A DNA stretch of 64,000 nucleotides, taken from positions 558,001 to 622,000 of the forward strand of contig CANMSE010000002.1 of the NCBI GenBank assembly GCA_947500555.1. The letters are read 5' to 3'. The notes beneath the pieces were generated by a model. That model saw only the letters and a program-made list of their open reading frames with translations. It was not told the DNA's origin and searched no databases. The translations under genes and the position numbers were made by a program. This document shows, in pieces, positions 1-9,101 of this stretch; positions within the stretch are counted from its first letter, which is position 1; each line of letters opens with the position of its first letter. This DNA comes from an uncultured Fulvivirga sp. (lineage in GTDB: Bacteria > Bacteroidota > Bacteroidia > Cytophagales > Cyclobacteriaceae).

Positions 1-469
1 CTATGAGACTGTCAGTATGTTCACAAACCCACTTGATATTCCTTTTTAATTTTTTATTTAAAATATCACCAAGTCCTAGTTCAGGTATTTCCATGACTTC
101 ACCTGCGTGAAATACTGCAATTGATGGCAAATGAAATAGCTTACCCAATTTTGCTGCAGTCCAGCCCGAGGGATAAGCCGCTAACCCTTGTAATAAATCA
201 AATGGTCTAAATAAATGGTCTAAATAAAATCTGGATACTAATATTATCATCTTAATCTTTAGGCTAGAAGGGTTAAGCACAGAAGTTTTTACTTTTATTC
301 CATTCGGTACTTTGCTTTTGTCTACTTGTAACAATGAATACACTGTTATATCGTACACATCAGTCAACCTTCGAAGCAGTTCCACTAATGGAGGAATTCC
401 GTCTCCATAGGGTCCCGTAGCAATAGGACCAACACCAAAGTAGGCTATTCGTCTTTTTCTAGTATTCAT
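1..469 (-). CDS. Glycosyltransferase, GT4-like, N-terminal part only
   Basis: An open frame runs from ATG at 469 to the left edge with no stop, giving about 156 residues starting MNTRKRRIAYFGVGPIATGP. The opening beta strand and glycine-rich loop (YFGVGPIATGPYGDGIPPLVE) and the later FDLLQGLAAYPSGWTAAKLGK look like the N-terminal Rossmann half of a GT-B glycosyltransferase, close in layout to the next gene (its FDIIHGFWGSPGGILATFLGK aligns). The catalytic C-terminal half lies outside the window. The ATG sits 2 nt after the stop of the GT4 gene at 472, so both are one transcription unit. A 13-bp tandem repeat lies inside it at 200-225. The acceptor and donor sugar cannot be told. Confidence 0.75.
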   Translation of the reverse strand, partial: MNTRKRRIAYFGVGPIATGPYGDGIPPLVELLRRLTDVYDITVYSLLQVDKSKVPNGIKVKTSVLNPSSLKIKMIILVSRFYLDHLFRPFDLLQGLAAYPSGWTAAKLGKLFHLPSIAVFHAGEVMEIPELGLGDILNKKLKRNIKWVCEHTDSLI

Positions 470-471
470 CT

Positions 472-1551
472 TCAAGTTGCCAAATCATACAATTTCAAAT
501 ATTCTTCTAATGTCCATTGACTATCATAACTATCAGACCATCGTTTGGCATTAATTTTTAACTCGTTACTTAATGAATCATTAGAAATAAGCTTTAGTAC
601 TAATCGAGAAATTTCTTCAAAATCTCCAGTAGAGCACGTAAGACAGCACTTATTATTTAGATCAGACAGAATTCCTACATTAGTTCCAACAACTAAAACA
701 CCTGAAGAAAATGCTTCATTAACCACAACACCTTGCGCCTCGTACAGCGAAGTATGAAGTAAAAAATGATGCACAGAAAAATAATCAGATAAAACTCTAT
801 GTGGTATTGGGCCTACGAATTTCACTCTTTCATCAATATCCATTCGTTCACATAAGCTCTGAATTTTTCCTCCCAAGTAGTCTGGGCCAATTATGGTAAG
901 TTCAGCATCCACCTTACTTAATATAGCTTTGAAAGCCTTAAGCAATGTCTGTTGATCCTTTACCTCCGTAATGTTGGCAACATGCAAAAACTTGTAAGGT
1001 GGATTTAACTCTTTTTTTGAAAAGGTAAAATGATTTTTGTTTACGCCAAAAGGAATTGTATATCTATCTTTTCTGTCAAAGCCATGCTTTTCTAGCTCTG
1101 AAAATTGAAATCTGGTCAAGCCAGTCAGTATTGTTGCTCTATTACATGCCTTTAATATTCTATTTTTTGATTTTGAATACAACATTCCTCCATAACCAAT
1201 AGATGGTAGACAAGCAGCTTCACCACCTTGTAAACTGACAATCGAAGGTCTCGTGAGCAACTTACCTAAAAAAGTCGCTAAAATTCCACCAGGAGAACCC
1301 CAAAAACCATGGATGATGTCAAATCTACACTTGAAGTGATCCAATATTAATATTGGTACTATAGTATATTTATTTACCTTTTTGATAACCAATCCTTGTT
1401 TATCTAAATCACTTTTTTGATTAGAAAATGAATACACTTTAACATTATGATGTTTAGATAAACCATTAACCAGATTTGTCAATGCTGGAACACCCTGATC
1501 AAACAACCCTCCCCTCACTCCTCCATGCGCTATCACAGCAATATTTTTCAA
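472..1551 (-). CDS. Glycosyltransferase family 4 protein
   Basis: A 359-residue GT-B fold enzyme, likely moving a nucleotide-activated sugar onto a growing surface glycan at the inner face of the cytoplasmic membrane. The N-terminal half has the glycine-rich loop (HGGVRGGLFDQG, about residues 9-20). The C-terminal half carries the retaining-GT4 signature E-x7-E, seen as E271 and E279 in HTSLYEAQGVVVNEAF, followed by SGVLVVGTNVGG-like nucleotide-binding sequence. Length is normal for the family. Its start overlaps the stop of the GT9 gene upstream by 4 nt (ATGA), and the next glycosyltransferase begins 2 nt after its stop, so translation is probably coupled. Family is secure from motifs; the exact sugar is unknown. 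Confidence 0.88.
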   Translation of the reverse strand: MKNIAVIAHGGVRGGLFDQGVPALTNLVNGLSKHHNVKVYSFSNQKSDLDKQGLVIKKVNKYTIVPILILDHFKCRFDIIHGFWGSPGGILATFLGKLLTRPSIVSLQGGEAACLPSIGYGGMLYSKSKNRILKACNRATILTGLTRFQFSELEKHGFDRKDRYTIPFGVNKNHFTFSKKELNPPYKFLHVANITEVKDQQTLLKAFKAILSKVDAELTIIGPDYLGGKIQSLCERMDIDERVKFVGPIPHRVLSDYFSVHHFLLHTSLYEAQGVVVNEAFSSGVLVVGTNVGILSDLNNKCCLTCSTGDFEEISRLVLKLISNDSLSNELKINAKRWSDSYDSQWTLEEYLKLYDLAT

Positions 1552-2585
1552 ATCTTTTTATTCCTTTTTAGTAGATTAAGGCTTTCACTAAACAAAAACT
1601 CAGGCGTATATCGTTTAAGACAACGAACATCACCCCATATGCAATTGGCAAGCATACAATTTCCACATTCTAAATCGGAAGAATCAAGATAGTAACTGTG
1701 CTCTCCTAATGGTCTCGACCAATCACTTCTAGTAGAACCAAATAATGCCACAGTTGGGACACCATTAATCCATGACATATGCATAAGTCCTGAATCTTCT
1801 GACAGCACCAAATTTGATTCTTTTACTATTTCGAAGGCCTGAGCAGGTGTGGTTTTACCAACTAGGTTAATACAAGAATCGCCTAATTCAGACTCTAGAA
1901 ACTCTGCTTTTTTCATGAGTGAATTAATACCAAGAATTACAAACTTTATAGTAGCAGTATGACCAAGCCATAATTTTGCAAATGAAACATAATTAGTCAA
2001 TGGCCAATTTCTTGTTTCAAAATAACCTGCTGGATTGAGCACCACAATCATTTCTTGACTCCACCCTTCCTCTTTTAGGAGTTTCAACCCTCCAACGTTT
2101 ATTTGGTCAATCTTAGAAAAAGAATTAAACAATTTAATATTGCCAAACGCTTCAAATGTCTTTTTCGTTCTAGATCCAGCTGTATTTGGTGAGAACTTAT
2201 CAAACTCTGCCCACGCGGTTGGGAATAGTGCCCTTCTTAATATTTTGGTTATATAGTTATTTTGTAAATCTATAATGCCATCATAGCCTAATGACATCAG
2301 ATATGGAATTTTTAAAAGAGAAAGACCAACTTTCAAAAAAACACTTCTTCCAGATTTTATAGTAACAACTTCACCAAAAATTTTCAGAGATTCAGGTACT
2401 GAAGCCCATTCTTCAAGAGTAAGAAAGTCAAATTGGGTTGATGGGTACTTTTCTCTCAATGCCACAATGTATGGTAGCGTAATTAATACGTCACCAAATG
2501 CATGAAAACGAATGATTAAGATTTTTTTAGGAGCCTTATGTGAATCCCAAACTTTTGCATTTATATGGCTCCATGTTTCGCTCAA
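1548..2585 (-). CDS. Glycosyltransferase family 9 (heptosyltransferase-like)
   Basis: A 345-residue protein with the GT9/heptosyltransferase pattern: an N-terminal IIRFHAFGDVLITLP loop (about residues 24-38), LNPAGYFETRNWPL (183-196) opening the second Rossmann domain, and the nucleotide-binding region LSEDSGLMHMSWINGVPTVA (261-280) followed by FGST. The C-terminal part has four cysteines (307, 310, 315, 322), a common trait of Bacteroidetes GT9 proteins that may bind metal. GT9 enzymes move heptose or related sugars to lipopolysaccharide cores or capsule. It sits in the middle of the minus-strand glycan operon, 15 nt after the GT-C gene and overlapping the GT4 gene. The donor sugar is not predictable. 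Confidence 0.88.
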   Translation of the reverse strand: MSETWSHINAKVWDSHKAPKKILIIRFHAFGDVLITLPYIVALREKYPSTQFDFLTLEEWASVPESLKIFGEVVTIKSGRSVFLKVGLSLLKIPYLMSLGYDGIIDLQNNYITKILRRALFPTAWAEFDKFSPNTAGSRTKKTFEAFGNIKLFNSFSKIDQINVGGLKLLKEEGWSQEMIVVLNPAGYFETRNWPLTNYVSFAKLWLGHTATIKFVILGINSLMKKAEFLESELGDSCINLVGKTTPAQAFEIVKESNLVLSEDSGLMHMSWINGVPTVALFGSTRSDWSRPLGEHSYYLDSSDLECGNCMLANCIWGDVRCLKRYTPEFLFSESLNLLKRNKKI

Positions 2586-2600
2586 ATTCTATGAATTAAA

Positions 2601-3941
2601 TTATAGATGATTCTTAAAACTACAATCTATATTCATAAACCTTACACGAATTAATTCAAAAAGTATAACACCAAATACCATTAAATACTCGATAAATACA
2701 ATCAGCATATTTTCATGAAAACCAAAATCACTATACCCGGTATAAGTAAAGAATATCAATAATGACCAGAGTACTGTAAATCTAAAATTAGTAAACAATC
2801 CCAGCGCCAATAAAGTTGAAATATACCATGGGTGTACTGTTGTAGCCAGAAAAAAATAAAAAGTTAAAATCCACATCATCACCTCCATCACATTGGCTCT
2901 TTGACTTTTTATGAGGCTCAAAATCAGTATCCCAATGAATGATATTAATGCCAAATACTTTCCAGAAGTCTCTATGATATTGTACCCTTTAACGACAAAA
3001 CCAACTTCACGAACCAGATAATAAACACTGGCATTAAATTCGAACTTTTGAAAGTACAGTCCAATACTTTTTGAAAGTCCAATGATCAAATCGTAATTAA
3101 ATAATGGAATAAAAAGAAGGAAAATAAATATAGCAGTCAGCAAATAATATTTTATCAACGGTTTCATTTTTAGTCTTCTGATGAACAATGGAAGAAGCAT
3201 GAGGGGGATAAGTTTTGCAGCAACCGCACAAGCCATAAACACTGCCGATTTAACAATAGAATTTTGGTGAAGACAATAAATCGAAAGCAGCAGAAAAAAG
3301 ATCATGAATGCTTCGAAGTGGAGATTGCCCGTCAGTTCGATAACAATCAGAGGATTTAACGCATAAATCAATACCCTTTTGGCAGGCAATCGATATTGAA
3401 TCAACAGTTGTCTTATGATAAGAATTGAACCAACTTCTGCTAGTAGAATAAGTAATCGAATAACAACTGCGCTTCCTAATACTGAATTGGTGAAAAGAAT
3501 AGAAAGCCAAAATACAAACTGAGCAAACGGAGGGTATATAGTAAAGTAGTTGGGAGAGTTCAATTTATCGAATAAAGGTTGACTTAATCCTTCAACTTCA
3601 TTTCCGAGATGAATATAGAATGATGGCAGTTCTGAAAATGGGTGAATACCTTGATTCAATAATCTTCCGTCCCAAACAAAACGATAGATATCATCTGAGA
3701 GTGATGGAAAAGAGAAAAGAAATATAAGACGGAAAAGTATGCTTGCTAATACAAGCCAGTTGAGTGTATTCAAATTGGGTCGTTGGAACAGAACATATAA
3801 ATAGGTAGCGAACAATAGGGTGTATGTACCTGCTAAAGACAATGACTCATGTCTGGCAAATACATAACCTATAAGACAGTAAGCTACAATGCTCAACCCA
3901 AAAATTAGGAAATAAGTAGCCTTTATATCAGGCCTTTGCAT
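2601..3941 (-). CDS. Integral membrane GT-C glycosyltransferase (polyprenol-P-sugar dependent type)
   Basis: A 446-residue polytopic protein with roughly 10-12 hydrophobic segments. The first loop after two or three membrane segments carries SDDIYRFVWDGRLLNQGIHP (82-101), the acidic loop motif typical of GT-C mannosyl/glucosyltransferases that use a polyprenyl-phosphate sugar on the outer face of the membrane. A second recognisable stretch is NSPNYFTIYPPFAQ (about 128-141), where the YPP also fits the family. It overlaps the CesA-like GT2 gene by 14 nt and precedes the GT9 gene, so it belongs to the same operon. The GT2 gene at 5396 could supply its lipid-linked donor; that link is inference. 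Confidence 0.8.
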   Translation of the reverse strand: MQRPDIKATYFLIFGLSIVAYCLIGYVFARHESLSLAGTYTLLFATYLYVLFQRPNLNTLNWLVLASILFRLIFLFSFPSLSDDIYRFVWDGRLLNQGIHPFSELPSFYIHLGNEVEGLSQPLFDKLNSPNYFTIYPPFAQFVFWLSILFTNSVLGSAVVIRLLILLAEVGSILIIRQLLIQYRLPAKRVLIYALNPLIVIELTGNLHFEAFMIFFLLLSIYCLHQNSIVKSAVFMACAVAAKLIPLMLLPLFIRRLKMKPLIKYYLLTAIFIFLLFIPLFNYDLIIGLSKSIGLYFQKFEFNASVYYLVREVGFVVKGYNIIETSGKYLALISFIGILILSLIKSQRANVMEVMMWILTFYFFLATTVHPWYISTLLALGLFTNFRFTVLWSLLIFFTYTGYSDFGFHENMLIVFIEYLMVFGVILFELIRVRFMNIDCSFKNHL

Positions 3942-5391
3942 TGCTTACACCTTTCAAAGACTGATAGAACACACTAGCGAAGCCAAGGGCCAGCATAATA
4001 TGAAAAATGATTAGCCCCCAATCATGTAGAAATATACCAGCTGCAATACCACCTATAAAATATAGACTCAACAAACCTTCCAATACTGTAAGAAGACTTA
4101 ATCTAGGTTTTATGTAAGTATTGTTTTTCCAGCTCTCCCCTTTCTTGGTTATATTAAACTTTGGCGTACGAATAAAAGCACTTTTAAAACCAAATAACCC
4201 TTCTATAACTGCTATACCGTTATGAAGTGAAAGTCCCATAGAAATAGTCAAAAACACTGGAAATATTCTAAAAAAGTGCTTTCCCGTCTTCACAGGATAA
4301 TGCTGCTTAGTTGCTACCCAATAAAAAGCCGCAATGGAAAAGAAGCCCAGAAGAAAAACACTTCCAATATCAAAAAGAAGCTCCAAGCTTGGGTTTTGAT
4401 CTTTTATAAATAGCATAGGAATACTCAATATTGAAGCTAACAGCAGGCACACGAATACGGAGCTATTGAACAGGTGAAAGATAGCATGCAATTTACTTCC
4501 AAAAGACAACTTAGACTTCAGCACTTTACCTAAATTTTTCTTAGCAGTTTCTGCAGCACCTTTATTCCATCTGTATTGTTGAGACTTAACGGCAGACATG
4601 ATGACCGGAAGTTCCGCAGGAGCAACGCAGTCTTCTAAATAAACAAAATTCCATCCTTTCAGTTGAGCGCGATAGCTTAAATCAAGATCTTCAGTAAGCG
4701 TGTCAGCAGACCAACCACCAGCGTCATTGATGCACTGCTTCCTCCAAACGCCCCCAGTACCATTGAAGTTAATGAAACTGCCTGCATGATGTCGCCCACA
4801 CTGTTCTATAGAAAAATGAGCATCTAAGCCAAATGCCTGAAGTTCCGTGAGCATGGAATAATCCTTATTCAAATGCCCCCATCTCGTTTGAACAACACCT
4901 ACACCTTCCTTAAATTTTATGATTGTCTTCTTCAGAAAATCAGTATTAGGAATAAAATCAGCATCAAAAATAGCAATGAATTCCCCTTTACAGATTTCCA
5001 TACCATGTTGTAATGCTCCTGCCTTAAACCCTTTTCTATCATCACGCAATACTTGTTGAATATCTACTCCTTTTTCCTGCCACACTCGAACTTTCTTACT
5101 TATAATAGCAACGGTTTCATCTGTTGAATCATCCAATACCTGGATTTCCAATCTATCCTTTGGATAATCAAATTTACAAACAGCATCAATCAGGCGTTCT
5201 ACTACATATTTTTCATTAAACACTGGGAGTTGAACTGTAATGTGAGGATAATCTATAGGTTCACTATTTTGAGCACCTTCTTTATTCTTTTTTGCTTTCA
5301 AGTAGTGCCATGTAAGGTTTAACTGACCAAGGCTGAACATAAATATGAAAAGCAGCGCCAACGAATACAATATGATAACGATCCACTCCAT
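3928..5391 (-). CDS. Membrane-anchored GT2 glycosyltransferase (cellulose-synthase-like glucosyltransferase)
   Basis: A 487-residue processive-type GT2 enzyme. One N-terminal membrane segment (about residues 3-24) precedes a cytoplasmic GT-A domain with VLDDSTDET (86-93), the metal-binding DAD (143-145), TEDLDLSYRAQ (233-243) and QQYRW (271-275), the full D,D,D,QxxRW set. About four more hydrophobic segments follow (residues 300-485). This layout is that of cellulose-synthase-like beta-glucosyltransferases and glucomannan synthases, so the product may be a beta-linked glucan or the enzyme may add one sugar to a lipid. There is no PilZ domain. It lies 4 nt after the GT2 gene upstream and overlaps the GT-C gene downstream. 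Confidence 0.87.
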   Translation of the reverse strand: MEWIVIILYSLALLFIFMFSLGQLNLTWHYLKAKKNKEGAQNSEPIDYPHITVQLPVFNEKYVVERLIDAVCKFDYPKDRLEIQVLDDSTDETVAIISKKVRVWQEKGVDIQQVLRDDRKGFKAGALQHGMEICKGEFIAIFDADFIPNTDFLKKTIIKFKEGVGVVQTRWGHLNKDYSMLTELQAFGLDAHFSIEQCGRHHAGSFINFNGTGGVWRKQCINDAGGWSADTLTEDLDLSYRAQLKGWNFVYLEDCVAPAELPVIMSAVKSQQYRWNKGAAETAKKNLGKVLKSKLSFGSKLHAIFHLFNSSVFVCLLLASILSIPMLFIKDQNPSLELLFDIGSVFLLGFFSIAAFYWVATKQHYPVKTGKHFFRIFPVFLTISMGLSLHNGIAVIEGLFGFKSAFIRTPKFNITKKGESWKNNTYIKPRLSLLTVLEGLLSLYFIGGIAAGIFLHDWGLIIFHIMLALGFASVFYQSLKGVSNAKA

Positions 5392-5395
5392 TTCC

Positions 5396-6085
5396 TTACA
5401 AGTACCTAAATATTGTCCAAATTATCTTATATCCTGCCATTATTGTCCCTTTCACAGTGCCTGATATTTTTGAGAAGCCAATTCTGTTCCTATAGTTAAC
5501 GGCTACTTCCTGACAATTCATCTTTTGCTTAGCAGCTTTTAATTGCATTTCGACCGTCCAGCCATATGTTTTATCCTGCATATCTAAAGCCAGCAAGCTT
5601 TCATATGTAATAGCACGGAACGGGCCAAGATCGGTAAACTTTACATTGTAAAACAACTTAAGTAAAGTAGTAGCCAACCAATTACCAAATATCTGTTGTG
5701 GTGTCATAGAGCCTTTCTCTTTTTGACCCAATGCTCTTGACCCTATAACCAAATCAGCACTTTGTTCTGTAATTGGCTGAACCAGTTTGGTCATTTCAGC
5801 CGGGTAATCTGAGTAATCAGCATCTATAAAAACAATGATATCTGGCTTTTGATTCTTATTTTTAACATAATCTATTCCCTTTAAACAAGCTCGCCCGTAG
5901 CCTTTAACTTCTTCTATTAATACAGTAGCTCCTGCATTCAATGCCGCTTTTTCTGTATCATCAGTTGAAGCATTATTAACTACAATGATCTCACTTACCA
6001 ACTCCTTAGGTATTTCACTAACAACCGAACCAACTCCATTCTCTTCATTAAAGGCTGGAATGATCACATTAATATCAGGCTTCAT
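5396..6085 (-). CDS. GT2 glycosyltransferase, polyprenyl-phosphate sugar synthase-like
   Basis: A soluble GT-A enzyme of 229 residues resembling dolichol/undecaprenyl-phosphate mannose or glucose synthases: INVIIPAFNEENGVGSVV near the start, VVNNASTDDTEKAAL, FIDADYSDYP with the metal-binding DAD-like motif, and a final amphipathic/hydrophobic tail. It likely transfers a sugar from a nucleotide to polyprenyl phosphate on the inner membrane face. A longer frame begins at TTG 6097, but that TTG lies inside a promoter-like -7 element (6095-6102), so I chose the ATG at 6085. First gene of the glycan operon that continues to the left edge. Substrate unknown. Confidence 0.82.
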   Translation of the reverse strand: MKPDINVIIPAFNEENGVGSVVSEIPKELVSEIIVVNNASTDDTEKAALNAGATVLIEEVKGYGRACLKGIDYVKNKNQKPDIIVFIDADYSDYPAEMTKLVQPITEQSADLVIGSRALGQKEKGSMTPQQIFGNWLATTLLKLFYNVKFTDLGPFRAITYESLLALDMQDKTYGWTVEMQLKAAKQKMNCQEVAVNYRNRIGFSKISGTVKGTIMAGYKIIWTIFRYL

Positions 6086-6094
6086 ATTTTGCTG

Positions 6095-6124
6095 CAAAGT
6101 AACGGAATCAGTTATTGTAACAAA
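6095..6124 (-). promoter_or_regulatory. Putative promoter of the glycosyltransferase operon
   Basis: On the minus strand TTTG (6124-6121), 18 nt, then TTACTTTG (6102-6095). This is one base off the Bacteroidetes TAnnTTTG -7 box, with nearly the usual 19-20 nt spacing. Transcription would begin only a few bases before the ATG at 6085, so the mRNA would be leaderless or almost so. Inference from pattern only. Confidence 0.42.
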
Positions 6125-6195
6125 GTCAGAATGGTGACAGAAGGCTGTCTCTATCGATACAATACAGACATTATTCTATTAAGAAATACCTTGAA

Positions 6196-7674
6196 TTAAT
6201 AAGCTCTTGCAAAAACTACTCTTCCTTCAGATTTATTACCGGAATAAATACACTTGCCCGCTTCTTCTTTGAAGTTTAAAGGAATACACCTAATGGTCGC
6301 TTTGGTTTCTTCCTTGATCCTATTTTCGGTTTCAGAAGTCCCATCCCAATGAGCCATCACAAATCCCGCTTTTGTATCAAGCACTTTTTTAAACTCTTCA
6401 TAGGTGTCAACCTCCGTGGTATTGTCTGTTCTAAAATTCAGTGCTCTTGAATAAATATTTTCTTGAATATCAGTCATCAATTGCTTGATATATCCGCTAG
6501 CCTCAGTAATTGGCATTACCTTCTTTTCTTTTGTATCTCTTCTGGCAATTTCAACTGTACCGTTTTCGAGATCTCTCGGGCCTATGGCTACACGCACAGG
6601 CACACCTTTTAATTCATATTCAGCAAACTTCCACCCCGGAGAACTGGTATCACGATCATCAAATTTTACTGATATATCATCAGTCAGCAATTCTTTTCTC
6701 AACTTATGAGCTACTTCTGACACCGCATTTAGCTGTTCTTCTCCTTTAAATATTGGAACAATAACCACCTGTATTGGAGCTAATTTAGGAGGCAATACCA
6801 ATCCTTCATCATCAGAGTGGGCCATAATCAAAGCACCCATCAAACGGGTACTTACACCCCATGAGGTGCCCCAGACAAAATCTTCTTTACCATCTTTTCC
6901 GGCAAACTTTACATCAAAGGCTTTAGCAAAATTTTGACCCAAAAAGTGTGAAGTACCTGCCTGTAAAGCTTTTCCATCCTGCATGAGAGCTTCAATACAA
7001 TATGTATCCAAAGCTCCTGCAAATCGCTCAGACTCACTCTTCACTCCTTTAAGTACCGGTAAAGCCATGTGCTTTTCTGCAAAATCTGCATATACCTCTA
7101 ACATTTGTTTTGTCTCATCCACGGCTTCATTTTTAGTAGCATGGGCGGTATGACCTTCTTGCCATAAAAACTCGGCTGTTCTTAAAAACAACCTGGTTCG
7201 CATCTCCCAACGTACCACATTCGCCCATTGATTGATCAAAAGTGGCAAGTCCCGATAAGATTGAATCCAGTTCTTATAGGTACTCCAAATGACTGCTTCA
7301 CTGGTAGGTCGAACTACCAGTTCTTCTTCCAGTTTGGCATCCGGATCAACAATCAATTTTCCTTTATTGTCCGGATCATTTTTCAATCGATAGTGAGTAA
7401 CTACAGCGCATTCCTTTGCAAAACCTTCGGCATTTTTTTCTTCTGCTTCGAATAAATTTTTAGGAACAAAAAGCGGAAAATAAGCATTGGAATGACCCGT
7501 GTCTTTGAACATTTTATCGAGCGCAGCTTGCATTTTTTCCCAGATACTAAATCCATAAGGCTTAATAACCATGCAACCACGTACAGAAGAATGTTCCGCC
7601 AGATCAGCTTTTTTCACAAGTTCATTATACCATAATGAGTAATCCTCGCTTCTTTTTGGTAGTCCTTTCGCCAT
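6196..7674 (-). CDS. proS: Prolyl-tRNA synthetase, archaeal/eukaryal type
   Basis: A class II aminoacyl-tRNA synthetase of 492 residues that charges tRNA-Pro. The start [20 protein letters not shown] at 7674 fits the family; the frame stays open for 84 more codons upstream, but that part is AT-rich and unlike ProRS. Motif 2 is seen in [20 protein letters not shown] with EGHTAHAT after it, and motif 3 in [20 protein letters not shown]. It lacks the roughly 180-residue editing insertion of the long bacterial ProRS and ends in ...VVFARAY; the terminal tyrosine is typical of the short archaeal/eukaryal form, which is normal for Bacteroidetes. Single gene, divergent from the secreted Ser/Arg protein. 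Confidence 0.96.
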   Translation of the reverse strand: MAKGLPKRSEDYSLWYNELVKKADLAEHSSVRGCMVIKPYGFSIWEKMQAALDKMFKDTGHSNAYFPLFVPKNLFEAEEKNAEGFAKECAVVTHYRLKNDPDNKGKLIVDPDAKLEEELVVRPTSEAVIWSTYKNWIQSYRDLPLLINQWANVVRWEMRTRLFLRTAEFLWQEGHTAHATKNEAVDETKQMLEVYADFAEKHMALPVLKGVKSESERFAGALDTYCIEALMQDGKALQAGTSHFLGQNFAKAFDVKFAGKDGKEDFVWGTSWGVSTRLMGALIMAHSDDEGLVLPPKLAPIQVVIVPIFKGEEQLNAVSEVAHKLRKELLTDDISVKFDDRDTSSPGWKFAEYELKGVPVRVAIGPRDLENGTVEIARRDTKEKKVMPITEASGYIKQLMTDIQENIYSRALNFRTDNTTEVDTYEEFKKVLDTKAGFVMAHWDGTSETENRIKEETKATIRCIPLNFKEEAGKCIYSGNKSEGRVVFARAY

Positions 7675-7728
7675 TATCAGGTTTTTGGTATGTTTTTTGA
7701 TTCTTTTCGTTTGAAAATTTATTGCGAG

Positions 7729-7736
7729 CAAATATA
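7729..7736 (-). promoter_or_regulatory. Putative -7 promoter element of proS
   Basis: TATATTTG on the minus strand matches the Bacteroidetes -7 box TAnnTTTG exactly, about 55 nt before the proS ATG. No good TTTG is seen 19-20 nt upstream, so support is partial. It lies in the 133-nt divergent spacer (7675-7807). Confidence 0.4.
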
Positions 7737-7807
7737 ATGATATATACACCCTATTTTGGGAATTCTCGTTTAATAAATTATGTTTAACAACAGTAAACAA
7801 AAGTGCC

Positions 7808-9070
7808 ATGAAAACGATAAAAAGACTATTTGCAGCTTCACTAGTATTGTCTCTTATGGCCTCTGGCTCAGCATGGTCACAGGAGTATGATGATATGTAC
7901 TTTACTCCCAAGGACAGAAAAGTCAAAGAAAAAAATCGAAATGCAAGAGTAAGCGAACCTCAACTGGAAGATATTCAAACAAATTTTGACGAAACTGACC
8001 CGCAAGTCAATTATTCTCAAAAGAACGTTAATCCCGAGTATGTTGCCAGATATTCCGTTCAGGATTTGGAGGAAGAAAATAATTTTTCAAATGATGAATA
8101 TTTTGTTGACGATTACGACAACAATAATCAAAGTCAAGCACCTGTAATCAATAACTATTATGGTAATCCTGGTTTCGGAAATCAAGTAGGTTTCAATGGA
8201 GGATGGGGTAATGGTTTTTACGATCCTTGGTTGGACCCTTGGGCAAGACCTGGATTTTATGGTCGCCCCGGTTGGTCTGTTAGTATTGGTTTTGGAACTG
8301 GTTGGGGATGGAATAGATGGGGATGGAGAAGAGCAGGTTGGAATGTAGGCTTCGGTTACGGCTGGGGTGGTGGATTTTATGATCCATGGTTTTGCCCTCC
8401 AGGTTACGGATTTAACAACCCATGGAGAAATAATGTAGTGGTTATAAACAATTATGAAAGTAGAGGCAATAGAGTGTACTCCAGAGGAGCAGGCCCTTCA
8501 CGCAGCACATCTGGGGTTAGGAGTTCAAGATCTGTTAATCCAAGGTCAAGAGTAGCTTCCAGAGAATATTCAGGAAACTCATCAAGGTCTGGAAGATCAA
8601 GCTCAAGTAGTGTATCTAGTAGAGAAAGAAGTACTGTGAATAGTAGTGGTACAAGTAGATCTACATATTACCGTAGATCTCGCGCCAGCGTTAACGAAAA
8701 TAACGGAGCTGTTAATTCAAGATCAAGCTCTAATGCTAATAGAAGCTACAACAGGAGTTCCACAAATTCAAGATCGAGGAGTACCTACAATAACTCAGGA
8801 CGCTCAAGTAGATCCACTGGTTCATATGGAAACTCTCCATCAAGATCAAGGTCTGGCAGCTACAATAGGTCTTCTTCACCTTCTCAGCGTTCTTCAGGGT
8901 ATAGCAGCAGACCTAGTTCAGGTTCCAGATCAGGAGGATACTCTTCTGGTAGCAGAAGCAGAAGTTCTAGTGGAAGCAGAAGTATGTCTTCAGGATCCTC
9001 ACGCAGTAGAAGCAGTGGTGGTTCAAGGTCTGGCGGTTCAAGATCGTCTGGTTCAAGAAGAGGAAATTAA
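7808..9070 (+). CDS. Secreted low-complexity protein, Gly/Trp-rich core and Ser/Arg-rich tail
   Basis: A 420-residue protein of unknown function. Residues 1-25 are a signal peptide ([20 protein letters not shown], then SAWSQ), so it is exported. Next come an acidic stretch to about residue 110, a Gly/Trp/Phe/Pro-rich segment at about 115-205 (repeated FYDPW and GWGW motifs), and a long tail from about 220 to the end that is almost all Ser, Arg, Gly, Asn and Tyr, with repeated [12 protein letters not shown] units and very high positive charge. There is no sorting domain and no known enzyme motif. The +2 frame (8646-9092) is also open, but only as a by-product of the low complexity. It lies 31 nt upstream of a FadL-like porin, so they may be co-transcribed. 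Possible roles are an adhesive or matrix protein or a polyanion binder; this is speculation. Confidence 0.85.
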   Translation: MKTIKRLFAASLVLSLMASGSAWSQEYDDMYFTPKDRKVKEKNRNARVSEPQLEDIQTNFDETDPQVNYSQKNVNPEYVARYSVQDLEEENNFSNDEYFVDDYDNNNQSQAPVINNYYGNPGFGNQVGFNGGWGNGFYDPWLDPWARPGFYGRPGWSVSIGFGTGWGWNRWGWRRAGWNVGFGYGWGGGFYDPWFCPPGYGFNNPWRNNVVVINNYESRGNRVYSRGAGPSRSTSGVRSSRSVNPRSRVASREYSGNSSRSGRSSSSSVSSRERSTVNSSGTSRSTYYRRSRASVNENNGAVNSRSSSNANRSYNRSSTNSRSRSTYNNSGRSSRSTGSYGNSPSRSRSGSYNRSSSPSQRSSGYSSRPSSGSRSGGYSSGSRSRSSSGSRSMSSGSSRSRSSGGSRSGGSRSSGSRRGN

Positions 9071-9101
9071 TCTGATAGATTTAAGAGTTTAAATCATTGC
9101 C

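Noticed and set aside
7729..7808. Regulatory riboswitch in the proS/secreted-protein spacer
   Set aside because: No conserved T-box or other riboswitch core could be recognised in the 133-nt spacer.
7675..7926. 84-codon N-terminal extension of ProRS
   Set aside because: Not ProRS-like, overlaps the divergent gene start and the putative proS promoter; the usual family start is at 7674.
8646..9092. 148-codon frame overlapping the Ser/Arg tail
   Set aside because: Open only because the AGN/TCN-rich low-complexity code has few stops in the other frame; no signal or family pattern.
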